This document shows, piece by piece, positions 1-8,117 of a stretch of DNA of 64,000 nucleotides; position 1 is the first letter of the stretch; each line of letters begins with the position of its first letter. The stretch lies in the NCBI RefSeq assembly GCF_042681825.1, contig NZ_JBHUGH010000009.1, positions 62,001 to 126,000 on the forward strand. The letters are read 5' to 3'. Position numbers and translations under genes: made by a program. The notes beneath the pieces are model-generated. The model was not told the origin of the DNA, ran no database searches, and worked only from the letters and a program-made list of their open reading frames with translations. This DNA is from Halodurantibacterium flavum. GTDB lineage: Bacteria; Pseudomonadota; Alphaproteobacteria; Rhodobacterales; Rhodobacteraceae.

Positions 1-879
1 CCAGGGGCGGCTGACCGTCCAGCCCCGGAACACGAAGGGCGCCAGCAGGACCGAGGCCGCCAGCATGATCCAGAGGTCGAAGCGCAGGATCTCCGGGTCG
101 ATCGGGATCGTGCCGACCAGACCGGCCACGCCGATGATGCCCAGCAGGTTGAACATGTTCGACCCGATGATGTTGCCAAGCGCCACATCGGCCTCGCGCC
201 GCAAGGCGGCGATCAGCGTCGTCGCCAGTTCCGGAAGCGAGGTGCCCACCGCCACCAGCGTCAGGCCGATGACCGTTTCGCTGACGCCCATGTCGCGGGC
301 GATGCTCGATGCGCCGCGCACCAGAAGGTCCGCACCCAGGGGCAGCCCGATCAGCCCCGCCACAAGGTAGATCGCGATCCGTCCGCGCCCCATGCCCGGG
401 TCCACGCCTTCCAGTTCGCCCTCGGCCTCCTCCTCGCGCCCGTTGCGATAGGCGTCGATCAGCATGAGCGTCAGGCCCGCCAGCAGGATCAGCCCGTGCC
501 ACCAGGTGACCGGCCCCAGAAGGCACAGCACGATAAAGAGGACCGAGGCCGCCAGCATCGACAGATAGCTGCGCCGCGTATCGCTGCCCGCCGTGTGAAT
601 GGTGGCGATCAGGGCGGGTACCCCCAGCACCAGCAGGATGTTCGCGGTGTTGGAGCCGACCACATTCCCGATCGCGATGCCCGGCGCCCCCGTCAGCACC
701 GCCTTGACCGAGACAAGGAGTTCCGGCGCCGAGGTGCCGAAGGCCACCACCGTCAGGCCCACGACCAGCGGCGTGAAGCCAAGCCGCAGCGCAAGGTTCA
801 CCGCGCCCTTGACCAGCGCGTCGCCCGCCATCACCAGGAGCACCAGCCCCGCCGCGACGAAGAGAAGATCATAAAGCAA
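1..879 (-). CDS. Na+/Ca2+ antiporter, CaCA family (3' end outside the window)
   Basis: An inner-membrane cation/Ca2+ exchanger. The 293 visible codons read through two homologous halves. The first alpha repeat carries GTSAPELLVS followed by GNVVGSNTANILLVLG, and the second carries GTSLPELATT followed by GNIIGSNMFNLLGIIG. These paired motifs are the hallmark of the CaCA (YrbG-like) family, where the acidic residue of each PEL binds the ion. The halves are joined by a cytoplasmic linker rich in Glu and Gly. I place the start at a TTG (877-879) because AAGGA lies about 8 nt upstream and the next codons read LYDLLFVAAGL, a typical first helix. The gene follows the S49 peptidase and a small ORF on the same strand, so the three are probably one operon. 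The C-terminus runs off the left edge. The family is certain. The transported ion is inferred. Confidence 0.9.
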   Translation of the reverse strand, partial: MLYDLLFVAAGLVLLVMAGDALVKGAVNLALRLGFTPLVVGLTVVAFGTSAPELLVSVKAVLTGAPGIAIGNVVGSNTANILLVLGVPALIATIHTAGSDTRRSYLSMLAASVLFIVLCLLGPVTWWHGLILLAGLTLMLIDAYRNGREEEAEGELEGVDPGMGRGRIAIYLVAGLIGLPLGADLLVRGASSIARDMGVSETVIGLTLVAVGTSLPELATTLIAALRREADVALGNIIGSNMFNLLGIIGVAGLVGTIPIDPEILRFDLWIMLAASVLLAPFVFRGWTVSRPW

Positions 880-935
880 TCCCGCGTCCTTCCCTCAAAA
901 GGCCCGCGCCCGCGGCGCCGCCTTGCCGAACCCTG

Positions 936-1094
936 TCACAGGTCATCCCGCGGCCGCGCGCCCGGCAGCCGCACCTTGTCCATGATGCGCCGCGCCCGGG
1001 CGATCCGCCGGGCACGCCCTGCCGCCCGGCCCCGGCCCCAGATGCCGATCACCATCATGAAGATCAGAAGAAACGTCGCGGCCCTGACCAGCAT
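936..1094 (-). CDS. Small membrane-anchored basic protein, 52 aa
   Basis: A short ORF that begins at the base after the stop codon of the S49 peptidase gene (TGA then ATG, no gap), so it is likely translated by coupling. The product has one N-terminal hydrophobic segment (about residues 5-19, with FLLIFMMVIGIWG) followed by an Arg-rich tail (GRARRIARARRIMDK), giving a predicted N-out/C-in topology. I recognise no family. The tight position between a membrane peptidase and a cation antiporter supports it being real. Function unknown. Confidence 0.6.
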   Translation of the reverse strand: MLVRAATFLLIFMMVIGIWGRGRAAGRARRIARARRIMDKVRLPGARPRDDL

Positions 1095-1907
1095 TCAGAG
1101 CCCGTAGCGCGACCAGAGCGCGCGTTCCTCGGCCGCGTCGACGGCGCCGGCCAGTGCCTGCGCCCCGAACCGCGCCAGAAACGGCCGCCGCTGCACATAG
1201 GGGATCAGCCGGACCTTGGGGCCGTAAAGCTCCTTCAGCTTGGGCACCGGATGGGCGATGCCGTCCGCAAGGCCCATCTCGACCGCCTGCCGCCCGACCC
1301 AGATATCGCCGGTGAAAAGGTCTACGCCCTCGGCCAGCCGCGCGCCGCGCCGTTCCCGCACCTGCGCCTTGAACGCCTCGTGGATCGGGCCGAGCAGGCG
1401 GTGCAGCCGCTCGATATCCTCGGGCTTTTCGGGGCGGAACGGGTCCATGAAACTTTTCGACCCGCCCGCCGTATGCACCCGCCGTTCGACACCGACGCGG
1501 CTGATCAGGTCCTGAAACCCGAACCCCGCCGAGATCACTCCGATCGACCCAACGATCGAGCTTTCGTCGATCCAGATGTCATCCGCCGCCGTGGCCAGCC
1601 AATAGCCGCCCGAGGCCGCCATATCCTCCACAAAGGCATGGACGGGGATCTTGCGTTCCGTGGCCAGCCGCCGGATGCGCCCGGCGATAAGCGCGGTCTG
1701 CACCGGCGCACCCCCCGGCGAATTCAGGATCAGCGCGACCGCGCTGGGACGGCCCCGGCGAAAGGCGCGCTCGATCATCGGCGCAAGGCCCGCATCGTTC
1801 AGCGAACTGCCGGGGCGCCCGCCGCTCGCGATGGTGCCGGCCAGCCGCAGGACCGCGACGCGCGGCGGGGATTTCACAAAGGGTATGAAACGTGTCATGC
1901 GCGGCAT
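1095..1907 (-). CDS. S49 family peptidase (SohB/SppA-like)
   Basis: A signal-peptide-peptidase-like serine protease of about 270 aa, the short single-domain form. Visible features are VAVLRLAGTI near the N-terminus, the segment ALILNSPGGAPVQTALIAGR with the oxyanion-type SPGG motif, and FVEDMAASGGYWLATAAD, in which the Ser of AASGGY is the family nucleophile. A conserved Lys is expected further on, in GGSKSFMDPFRPEKPED. The family cleaves residual signal peptides or membrane-protein fragments. I chose ATG 1905-1907 (MPRMTRFIPF). The open frame continues upstream to 2030 but there encodes low-complexity repeats that look non-coding. ATG 1896-1898 is an alternative. It is the first gene of a three-gene minus-strand run with the 52-aa protein and the antiporter. 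Confidence 0.85.
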   Translation of the reverse strand: MPRMTRFIPFVKSPPRVAVLRLAGTIASGGRPGSSLNDAGLAPMIERAFRRGRPSAVALILNSPGGAPVQTALIAGRIRRLATERKIPVHAFVEDMAASGGYWLATAADDIWIDESSIVGSIGVISAGFGFQDLISRVGVERRVHTAGGSKSFMDPFRPEKPEDIERLHRLLGPIHEAFKAQVRERRGARLAEGVDLFTGDIWVGRQAVEMGLADGIAHPVPKLKELYGPKVRLIPYVQRRPFLARFGAQALAGAVDAAEERALWSRYGL

Positions 1908-1964
1908 GTAGCCCGCCCCCCGCGCCGGAACAAGCTCCCGGTGGAAAGTTCCCTGCCCCGTTTG

Positions 1965-2020
1965 CAGGTTTGGGCTCGGCTTCTGGCCCAGGTTCGAGCT
2001 CGGGTACTGGCCCAGGTTCC
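1965..2020. repeat. 24-bp direct repeat, about 2.3 copies
   Basis: Units begin at 1965, 1989 and 2013, each starting CAGGTT. The first two full units share CAGGTT, GCTCGG and CTGGCC at the same offsets. The array sits in the divergent gap between the S49 peptidase and lysR genes. It may hold regulator half-sites or be simple tandem duplication. Confidence 0.55.
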
Positions 2021-2083
2021 GGCACGCCACAGGTGGCGCCGTCCGCGCGCCGTGATAGGACTGTCCTGTGATAGGGATGCCGC

Positions 2084-2995
2084 ATGATCGACAAGCTGGA
2101 AATGTTCATCGCCCTCGCGAACGAGCGTCACTTTGGCCGCGCGGCCGAGGTCTGCGGCGTGACGCAGCCCTCGCTCTCGGGCGCGATCCGGCAGCTTGAG
2201 GATCAGCTGGGCGTGCAGCTTGTCTGGCGCGGGTCGCGGTTCCAGGGCCTGACGCCCGAGGGGCAACGCGTGCTGGAATGGGCGCTGCGGATCGTGGCCG
2301 ACGCCCGCACCCTGCGCGAGGAAATGCGCGCCGCCCGGCAGGGGCTTGCCGGCAACCTCCGGATCGGGGTCATTCCCACGGCGCTGTCGATGATCGTAGA
2401 TCTGACGGCGGGCTTTGCCGCGCGCCATCCGAACGTGCATCTGACGATCCTGTCGCGCAGTTCGCATGAAATCCTGACGGCGCTCGACCGGCTCGAACTC
2501 GATGCGGGCATTACCTATCTGGAGAATGAGCCGCTGGGCCGCGTGACGCGGGTACCGCTCTTTCACGAAAGCTATGGCCTGCTGGTTGCGCCCGGCCACC
2601 CCCTTGCGGGCGCCGCGCGCACAAGCTGGGCCGAGGTCGCGCGCCTGCCGCTTTGCCTGCTGACGCCCGACATGCAGAACCGCCGCATCCTCAACCACCA
2701 CATGAACGGGGCCGGCGTCGAGGCGCGGGCGCGGATTGAATCGAACTCGGTCATCACGCTGGCCGCCCATGTGGCGACCGGCGACTGGGCGAGCGTCCTG
2801 CCCTCGCGCATGGCAGAGCTTCTGACCGGTCCGCGCCTCGTGGCGGTGCCGATCGACGATCCGTCCGCGCGCCACCCGGTGGGGCTGATCACACCGGAAC
2901 GCGAACCGCATACGCCGGTGATCGCGGCGCTGCTCGATGCGGCGCGGCGGCTCCCGGATCTCGACGGTGGCAAGGCCCCGGGGGGCAGCCGCTAA
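2084..2995 (+). CDS. LysR-type transcriptional regulator
   Basis: A 303-aa LTTR. The N-terminal winged helix-turn-helix (about residues 2-62) reads LEMFIALANERHFGRAAEV, then TQPSLSGAIRQLEDQLG and LTPEGQRVLEWA. A linker helix and the periplasmic-binding-like effector domain (about 90-290) follow, with GNLRIGVIPTAL at its start. ATG 2084 gives the canonical N-terminus. The N-terminal sequence resembles LTTRs I associate with formate dehydrogenase (fds) operons in alphaproteobacteria, but no fds gene is adjacent, so the target is unknown. It diverges from the S49 peptidase gene across the short repeat array. The plasmid-type replicon begins about 250 bp downstream. Confidence 0.9.
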   Translation: MIDKLEMFIALANERHFGRAAEVCGVTQPSLSGAIRQLEDQLGVQLVWRGSRFQGLTPEGQRVLEWALRIVADARTLREEMRAARQGLAGNLRIGVIPTALSMIVDLTAGFAARHPNVHLTILSRSSHEILTALDRLELDAGITYLENEPLGRVTRVPLFHESYGLLVAPGHPLAGAARTSWAEVARLPLCLLTPDMQNRRILNHHMNGAGVEARARIESNSVITLAAHVATGDWASVLPSRMAELLTGPRLVAVPIDDPSARHPVGLITPEREPHTPVIAALLDAARRLPDLDGGKAPGGSR

Positions 2996-3249
2996 CGGCA
3001 TCCGGCGGGCCGCTTCACGGTTCGACCGGCTTTGCGGAACCTGGGTTGCGCAGCGCATGGCGGTCAGGCTGCTGCTGATACGCCAGACGGATGGCACGGA
3101 CGGTTCGCCGTTCCGCCCTGCGGCCCCCGATGCGCGCATGCCGCTGACACTTGGTCGGGGCGACGGGTCAAGGACAAGCCTGTCCACCCCACCCCCGAGG
3201 CCCCGGCCCCGCAGATCGTTGGCGCCGACCACTTAGAACGTGCCTGTTC

Positions 3250-3629
3250 GAAAGGTATCCATTTTCAGGACGGGCCGCCCGTCCCGTCGTTGCAGCCCGA
3301 AGCGAACGCCCCCTCCCCTGCCCCCGCTCCTTTCTGCGCAGGGCCGGCCCGCTCCGATGTCGATCCGGCCCCGATCCGCGCCCCTAAGGGCGGCAAGGCC
3401 CGCTCGCAAAGGCACCCGCTTTCGGGGCGTCTATTTCCCCCCTCCCTCCGTATCCGTCCCCTGCGGGATCAGCCCCCGTTCCGCGCACATGAAAGGGACC
3501 AGAGGTGAAAGGCATCCGTTTCCGGGGCGTGCTTCGGGCGGGCGAACCACCCCGTATCCGGGTTCCTTTACCGACCGACCCCGCCGAAACCGCCCCGGCG
3601 CCGGTGAAAAGGCACCCATATGCAGGACG
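3250..3629 (+). repeat. Left block of four iteron-like 23-bp repeats
   Basis: Copies lie at 3250-3272, 3407-3429, 3507-3529 and 3607-3629, all in the same orientation. The working consensus is AAAGGYAYCC, three to five variable bases, then a Y-rich core and RGGRCG. The last three copies are spaced exactly 100 bp start to start. Similar sequences recur upstream of rep. They fit Rep_3 initiator binding sites, although iterons are usually closer together. Confidence 0.6.
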
Positions 3630-3712
3630 CATCCCCCGCCCCGCCCCCGGGTCCTGCCCGCGCTCCTTTCAAGTTGCCACGGGACAACCGGCGCAACCCG
3701 CGAAACAGGAAC

Positions 3713-3734
3713 GGCCCCCAACTCTTGGGGGGCC
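3713..3734 (-). terminator. Hairpin after parB
   Basis: GGCCCCC and GGGGGGCC form a GC-rich stem around a short AACTCTT-containing loop, about 95 bp beyond the parB stop. A proper U-tract is missing, so it may be a terminator or simply a stable structure. Confidence 0.35.
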
Positions 3735-3756
3735 GAATTCGCGTCATTTCAATAGG

Positions 3757-3772
3757 TTAAGAGACTTTTGCC
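3757..3772. promoter_or_regulatory. TTAAGAGACTTTTGCC motif, candidate partition site (copy 1)
   Basis: A rare AT-rich motif in GC-rich surroundings, 56 bp beyond the parB stop. A near copy lies at 6441-6455 upstream of parA. The AAGAG/CTT core is partly palindromic. Its placement on both sides of parAB suggests binding by ParA, ParB or Rep. Confidence 0.4.
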
Positions 3773-3827
3773 AAGCGAGCCGACCGCCGCGCCGCGGGGA
3801 TACGGCCGGCCCCCGCAAACGGGTGCC

Positions 3828-4889
3828 TCAGATCGGCTCCAGCAGCCGCTCGATCTCCCGCATGACCGTGTCGACCATCTCGGCATCGACCACCCTGCCC
3901 CGCAGCCGGATCGAGTAGCCGTCATCATGGGCGACCCGCTCCATCGTGACGCCATTGGCCAGATCGATCTTGCCATCCCGCATAGGGGTGCCGCGCCGGG
4001 GCGCCTGACGGGGACGCCCCCCGCGCGACGGCTCACGCGTGACCTGCTCCGCCTCGGCCAGCACCGGCTCCATCACCGCCATCTCGGTGGCCGCATCCAC
4101 CCCCATGCCGCTCGCCAGCGCCTCGCGCAGTTTCGCCGCGAAACCGAGCCGCAGGGCCTGCGCGATCCGCAGCCCCGCCCGTTCAGACAGGTCGGCGGGA
4201 AAGCTCAGCATGTCGCCAAGCTCTTCATGGACCAGCGCAAAGGACCGGATCTTGGACCGCTTGGCTTTTGAGGCCGAACCGAAGATCGTATCCACCGCCG
4301 CCTCGGTCGAGGGGAAGGCCCCCTGATCGGCCGCGACCACCGCGATCCGCCCCCGTTCATAGGGTGAAAGCTGTTCGCGCTGCTCATTCTCCTCGACCAT
4401 CGCGACATAAGAGGCCCCCGTGGCCCAGCCGGCCCGGACCAGCGCCTTGACCGTCCCTGTCCCGCCGGTCTCGGCCAAGGCCCGCAGGGCCGTCAGCCGC
4501 CGCCAGCCCGAGACGAGGCCAAAGCGCCCCTGCCCCAGATCGACCACCTCGATGGGCAGCCGCTGCCCGTGAAGCCGCAGCGAGGTCTTGAGCTCCTCCA
4601 TCTCGGCCCCGGACACGACCATCCGGTCGCGCACCAGATGCTCGGCCACCACCGCATCGAGCGGCAGGTCGAGGATCAGCCGCCCCTCGGCCTCGGCCCG
4701 GCGCAGCGCATCGGCCCCCGCCGCCGCCGCCCGGTCATCCGCGGGCAAAGGGTCCGCCGCACGGGCGGTCTCGGCCGCGACCTGCGCGATGGGGGCGACA
4801 AATCCCGATACGGGCCGCGCCTCGAACCCGGTTTCCAGATCCGCCAGATCGGCGGGCGTGGGGGCGTCCAGACGACGACGCTTAGCCAT
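3828..4889 (-). CDS. parB: ParB-family partition protein
   Basis: The centromere-binding partner of ParA (353 aa). The ParB/Sulfiredoxin N-terminal domain (about residues 70-160) shows LKTSLRLHGQRLPIEVV, FGLVSGWRRLTALRAL and VEENEQREQLSPYERG, the arginine- and glutamate-rich segment that in ParB proteins forms the CTP-binding pocket. A KorB-like helix-turn-helix region follows, then a basic linker (SRGGRPRQAPRRG) and a C-terminal dimerisation segment. The start at ATG 4887-4889 (MAKRRRLDAP) overlaps the parA stop by 8 bp, typical of a coupled parAB operon; the frame upstream lies inside parA and is a shadow. With parA and the divergent rep it makes a plasmid-type maintenance module. Confidence 0.92.
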   Translation of the reverse strand: MAKRRRLDAPTPADLADLETGFEARPVSGFVAPIAQVAAETARAADPLPADDRAAAAGADALRRAEAEGRLILDLPLDAVVAEHLVRDRMVVSGAEMEELKTSLRLHGQRLPIEVVDLGQGRFGLVSGWRRLTALRALAETGGTGTVKALVRAGWATGASYVAMVEENEQREQLSPYERGRIAVVAADQGAFPSTEAAVDTIFGSASKAKRSKIRSFALVHEELGDMLSFPADLSERAGLRIAQALRLGFAAKLREALASGMGVDAATEMAVMEPVLAEAEQVTREPSRGGRPRQAPRRGTPMRDGKIDLANGVTMERVAHDDGYSIRLRGRVVDAEMVDTVMREIERLLEPI

Positions 4890-6264
4890 TCTTCCTCTCC
4901 TGTTCATCGCGCCACCAGGCGCCCAGCAACAATTCCTTGAACTCCGCATAGGTGCGGTCAAAGGCCTCGCGGCCCCGCAGATAGGTCTCGCGGTTGAAGT
5001 CGCGCGGGTCGGCCTCATAGATGCCGTTCACCTGCTCACCCGCCTGCCCCACCAGCGCCGTGACCTCTTGCCGGTAGGCATTCATGAAGTCGCCGAAATA
5101 GGCCTGGATCACATTGGCAAGGTCGGTCTGCTGGGCGGAATCGAAGCGCGTCACGATGGCCCGCACCACGTCCCATTCGAACCGCACCTCGTCCAGTCCG
5201 GCGGCCCGGCGGCCCGCATTCTCGCCCTCCTCGATGCTGGCGAAGGTCGAATAGAGCATGTCGAAAAACCGCCCCGTCGAGTCGAATTCCAGAAACGACG
5301 CCCCGAGCGGCACGAGCAGGATATCCGCCGCGGCGAGCGAGTTGATCGTCAGATAGCCAAGGGCCGGCGGGGTATCCAGCAGCACGATGTCATAATCGTC
5401 GAGCACCCCGGAATTGTTCAGGAAGTTCCCCAGCGCATCCCAGAGCGGCCAGCCCCGCAGGGCCATCCGCCAGACCGGGATCTGGAACTCGGCCCAGTAG
5501 AGGTTCAGCTGCGCCCCGATCAGGTCGATATTCGGCCAATGGGTCGGGCGGATCAGGTTTCGCGGCGAAACCCGGAGCGCCTCGGTCAGCGTCTCGTCCA
5601 GCGGAAGGGGCGCCGCGCCCTGCGCCGCGCGGACCCGGTTCTCGGCCTCGACCGCCTCGGCATAGTCGCGGGCGATGACCGGAAAGACCGTCTGCCATTC
5701 ATCCTCGACCCGCCCGCCAAAGAGCGAGGTGAGCGAGCCCTGGCTGTCGAGGTCGATGGCGAGCACGCGGTAGCCATCGAGCGCCGCCGCCATGGCCAGA
5801 TGCGCGCAAGTCGTCGTCTTGCCCGAGCCGCCCTTGAAATTCGCGATCGCCACGACCTTGGCCGGCAGGCCCTCGGGGCGCCAGGGACGGTAGGGTTTGG
5901 CGGCCGAGCCCTCACGGGCGAAATGATCGCGGAGCGTCAGGACCTCTTCCAGCGTGAAATAGCGGCTGCCACCCTCGGGCACGCCCTGGGGCAGGCCGGG
6001 ATGGGCGTTGAGCACCCGGCGCAGATGAGCCGCCGCCACCGGGATCATGTAGCGCGTGATCTCCCATATGGAAAAGCGGCGCAGGCGCTTGGTCCCGTCA
6101 GGCGCATAGCCGCGCCGGGCCAGATCGTCGCGGCCCCGGCTGCAAAAGGCCGCCGCCTTGGCAAAGCGGGAGGTGTCGACGGGCGGCCCGAGCTTGTCCG
6201 CCGCCTTGGCGGGATCGAGACCGAGATGCGGGGGAAGGGGAGGGGAGTCGACCTTGCGTGCCAT
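4882..6264 (-). CDS. parA: ParA-family partition ATPase
   Basis: A type Ia partition ATPase (460 aa). An N-terminal extension of about 130 residues, with a predicted HTH-like part (FSIWEITRYMIPVAAAHLRR, then YFTLEEVLTLRDHF), precedes the P-loop ATPase domain. The deviant Walker A KGGSGKTTT lies at about 144-152, followed by LAIDLDSQGSLTSLF and the Walker B-like DIVLLDTPPALGYL. Proteins of this length with an N-terminal DNA-binding part, as in P1/P7 and Rhodobacterales plasmids, usually repress their own operon. The start ATG 6262-6264 leads a parA-parB operon transcribed away from rep. The 576-bp gap to rep should contain the operator and replication origin elements. Confidence 0.93.
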   Translation of the reverse strand: MARKVDSPPLPPHLGLDPAKAADKLGPPVDTSRFAKAAAFCSRGRDDLARRGYAPDGTKRLRRFSIWEITRYMIPVAAAHLRRVLNAHPGLPQGVPEGGSRYFTLEEVLTLRDHFAREGSAAKPYRPWRPEGLPAKVVAIANFKGGSGKTTTCAHLAMAAALDGYRVLAIDLDSQGSLTSLFGGRVEDEWQTVFPVIARDYAEAVEAENRVRAAQGAAPLPLDETLTEALRVSPRNLIRPTHWPNIDLIGAQLNLYWAEFQIPVWRMALRGWPLWDALGNFLNNSGVLDDYDIVLLDTPPALGYLTINSLAAADILLVPLGASFLEFDSTGRFFDMLYSTFASIEEGENAGRRAAGLDEVRFEWDVVRAIVTRFDSAQQTDLANVIQAYFGDFMNAYRQEVTALVGQAGEQVNGIYEADPRDFNRETYLRGREAFDRTYAEFKELLLGAWWRDEQERKNG

Positions 6265-6440
6265 ATGCCTTGCCTGATGTGCGTTTCATCGCGCGTTATC
6301 GTCCGAAGGATCGCACATCATGGAAAGGAGAGGAACCGGGATTTTCGCCGGCCCGTGAGGGTTACACCGCAACGCCCATCTGAAATTCTGACTATCGAAG
6401 GAAGACAGAAGCCGCAAAGCGTTTATTTCCTTTAGAGGAT

Positions 6441-6455
6441 TTAAGAGTCTTTGGC
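6441..6455. promoter_or_regulatory. TTAAGAGTCTTTGGC motif, candidate partition site (copy 2)
   Basis: A near copy of the motif at 3757-3772, sharing TTAAGAG, one variable base, CTTT and GC. It lies about 180 bp upstream of the parA start within the AT-rich part of the parA-rep gap, so it could be the ParA operator or a parS-type site. Confidence 0.4.
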
Positions 6456-6491
6456 TCTCGATTATCGTTCTGTCGCAACGGCTTGCGGGTA

Positions 6492-6722
6492 TATGAGCGC
6501 CCGGTTCCGGGGCGAAAGGGTGCCGATTCCGGGCCCTGAGGTCGCCGGATGCGGGACAAGAGGCGCCCGCCGCCGTGCCCGGGGGCGCCCGATTCCGGGA
6601 TTATGCAGGCGGTGGACAGGTTTACCGCCTCGGCCGGGGTTGAGGTTCCCATCTACGGGATGGGTCTGTGCCGTCCCTGCGGCATCCGGCGCCAGCGCGC
6701 TGAGGCACCCGGGCGAGGGTTG
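6492..6722 (+). repeat. Right block of five iteron-like repeats upstream of rep
   Basis: Related copies at 6492-6514, 6514-6536, 6580-6602, 6640-6662 and 6700-6722, in the same orientation as the left block. The best match to the left-block consensus is 6514-6536 (GAAAGGGTGCCGATTCCGGG). The last three are spaced 60 bp start to start, and the fifth is degenerate in its right half. Their position immediately upstream of rep is where Rep_3 iterons normally lie. Confidence 0.6.
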
Positions 6723-6840
6723 CGGCGAGGCGCCTTTTGACGGATACTTCCGCCGAGTCACCGGGTCGAGAGAATCCGGGCGAGCAAAGAAGACGGGCAG
6801 AGAATCCGGCGCAAGACCGGATGACGGAAAGGGCAAGACC

Positions 6841-8115
6841 ATGCGGGCGGCGCCGGACGATATTCCGACGGAACGGCTGACCGGGGCGCTGCGGCGTGCC
6901 TCGGTCAAGAAGAACGTGGCCGCGATCCATGTCTCGGGCAAGCTGACGCTTCTCCAGCGCAAGCTGTCGAACGTGCTTTTGCTCAATGCCTATGACACGC
7001 TGATCAGCCAGCCGCGCCACCAGATCGACGCGCGCACGCTCTGCCTGATGATCGGCTACAATTCGAACGACGTGGCGACGCTGCGCGATGCGCTGCGGGG
7101 GCTCGCCGAGACGGTCGCCGAATGGGACATGCTCGATGACAAGGGGCGGCAGGAATGGGGGGTGAGCTCGCTCCTCTCCTATGCCAAGCTGAAGGGCGGG
7201 ATCTGCGAATATGCCTATTCGCCCGCGCTGGCGGAAAAGCTGCATGACCCGCGGGTCTTCGCGCTCATCAACCTCAATATCCAGCGGCGGTTTTCCTCGG
7301 GGCACGGGCTCGCGCTCTATGAGAACTGCTATCGCTTCGTGCGGACCGGCAGCACGGGGTGGTGGCCGCTCGACCTGTTCCGCCGGCTGATGGGGGTCGA
7401 TGGCAGCGCCTATTACGAGACCTTCAAGCATCTGAACGCCAAGGTCATCAAGCCCGCCGTCGAAGAGGTCAACCGCACCTCGAATATCGAGATCACGCCG
7501 GAATTCGCCAAGAAGGGCCGGACGATCACCGATATCCGCTTTCGCATCCGCGAGAACAAGCAGCTGGCCATGTTCGAGATCGACGACGACGCGGCGCTGC
7601 GGGGCGGAGAGGTCTATGCCCGGCTGCAGGCGCTGGGGGTCTCGGACCGGCTGGCGCGGCAGTGGATTTCCGAACATGGCGAGGCGGCAATCGCCGAAAA
7701 GCTCGACTATGTGGCGGGGCAGGCGGGGGTCCGCAGCCCGGTCGGCTATCTGCGGGCGGCGCTGGAAGGGGGTTATGAGGTTCCCGCGACCGAGCCTTCG
7801 GCCGAGGCGCTGGCCGCCGCTGCCGCGCGCGAGGAGGCGCGGCGCCGGGCCGAGGCCGAGGAGGCCGCCCGCGAGGCGGAGCGGCGGTCGCGGCGGGCCC
7901 GCTTTGCCGCCGTCGAGGCCGCGGTTTCGCGGCGAAACCCCACCCAGCGGGATGCCGACCGGCGCCTGTTCCTGAGCCGCATCGCGAGCGACTTCGACCG
8001 GGAGGAATTTCGCCGCCACGGCTGGGCCAGCACGCTGAATGCCCGGGCGATCTTTGCCTTCTGGGAGGAGATGGAGCCGGGGATATTCGACGATCTGGCG
8101 GAGGGGCAGGGTTAA
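6841..8115 (+). CDS. Plasmid replication initiator, RepB-like (Rep_3 superfamily)
   Basis: An initiator of about 424 aa. The first winged-helix domain is visible in SGKLTLLQRKLSNVLLLNAY and the following LCLMIGYNSNDVATLRDAL. The second is in RFVRTGSTGWWPLDLFRRLMG, SAYYETFKHLNAKVIKPAVEE and VNRTSNIEITPEFAKKGRTI, the characteristic Rep_3 order. A long Glu/Arg/Ala-rich helical stretch (about residues 325-365) and a C-terminal tail follow; these extensions are common in Rhodobacterales RepB-type initiators. I place the start at ATG 6841, with a purine-rich AAAGGG upstream; the frame is open further upstream but there covers the repeat block. It would bind the adjacent iterons and open the origin. 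Family call firm; iteron binding inferred. Confidence 0.85.
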   Translation: MRAAPDDIPTERLTGALRRASVKKNVAAIHVSGKLTLLQRKLSNVLLLNAYDTLISQPRHQIDARTLCLMIGYNSNDVATLRDALRGLAETVAEWDMLDDKGRQEWGVSSLLSYAKLKGGICEYAYSPALAEKLHDPRVFALINLNIQRRFSSGHGLALYENCYRFVRTGSTGWWPLDLFRRLMGVDGSAYYETFKHLNAKVIKPAVEEVNRTSNIEITPEFAKKGRTITDIRFRIRENKQLAMFEIDDDAALRGGEVYARLQALGVSDRLARQWISEHGEAAIAEKLDYVAGQAGVRSPVGYLRAALEGGYEVPATEPSAEALAAAAAREEARRRAEAEEAAREAERRSRRARFAAVEAAVSRRNPTQRDADRRLFLSRIASDFDREEFRRHGWASTLNARAIFAFWEEMEPGIFDDLAEGQG

Positions 8116-8117
8116 TG

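Larger units (their letters stand above)
2996..3827. other. Non-coding region downstream of parB carrying iteron-like repeats
   Basis: About 830 bp between lysR and parB with no convincing gene on either strand; the open frames are GC-driven. It holds four spaced copies of a 23-bp repeat (3250-3629), a GC-rich hairpin (3713-3734) and a TTAAGAG motif (3757-3772) that recurs upstream of parA. The first 240 bp show nothing recognisable. Confidence 0.6.
6265..6840. other. Candidate replication origin region between parA and rep
   Basis: The divergent gap between parA and rep. A relatively AT-rich stretch at about 6380-6475 could serve as an unwinding element and contains the TTAAGAG motif. Downstream lie five repeats related to the block beyond parB, and just before rep two copies of GAGAATCCGG about 31 bp apart (about 6770 and 6801). 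Origin function is inferred from this layout and from known Rep_3 replicons. Confidence 0.55.

Noticed and set aside
3250..3629. Regular repeats as a CRISPR array
   Set aside because: Copies are imperfect, only four, spaced 100-157 bp, with no cas genes; the iteron explanation fits better.
4588..6435. 615-aa plus-strand open frame
   Set aside because: It is antisense to parA and parB, is Arg/Pro/Ala-rich and has no domain features; a high-GC shadow.
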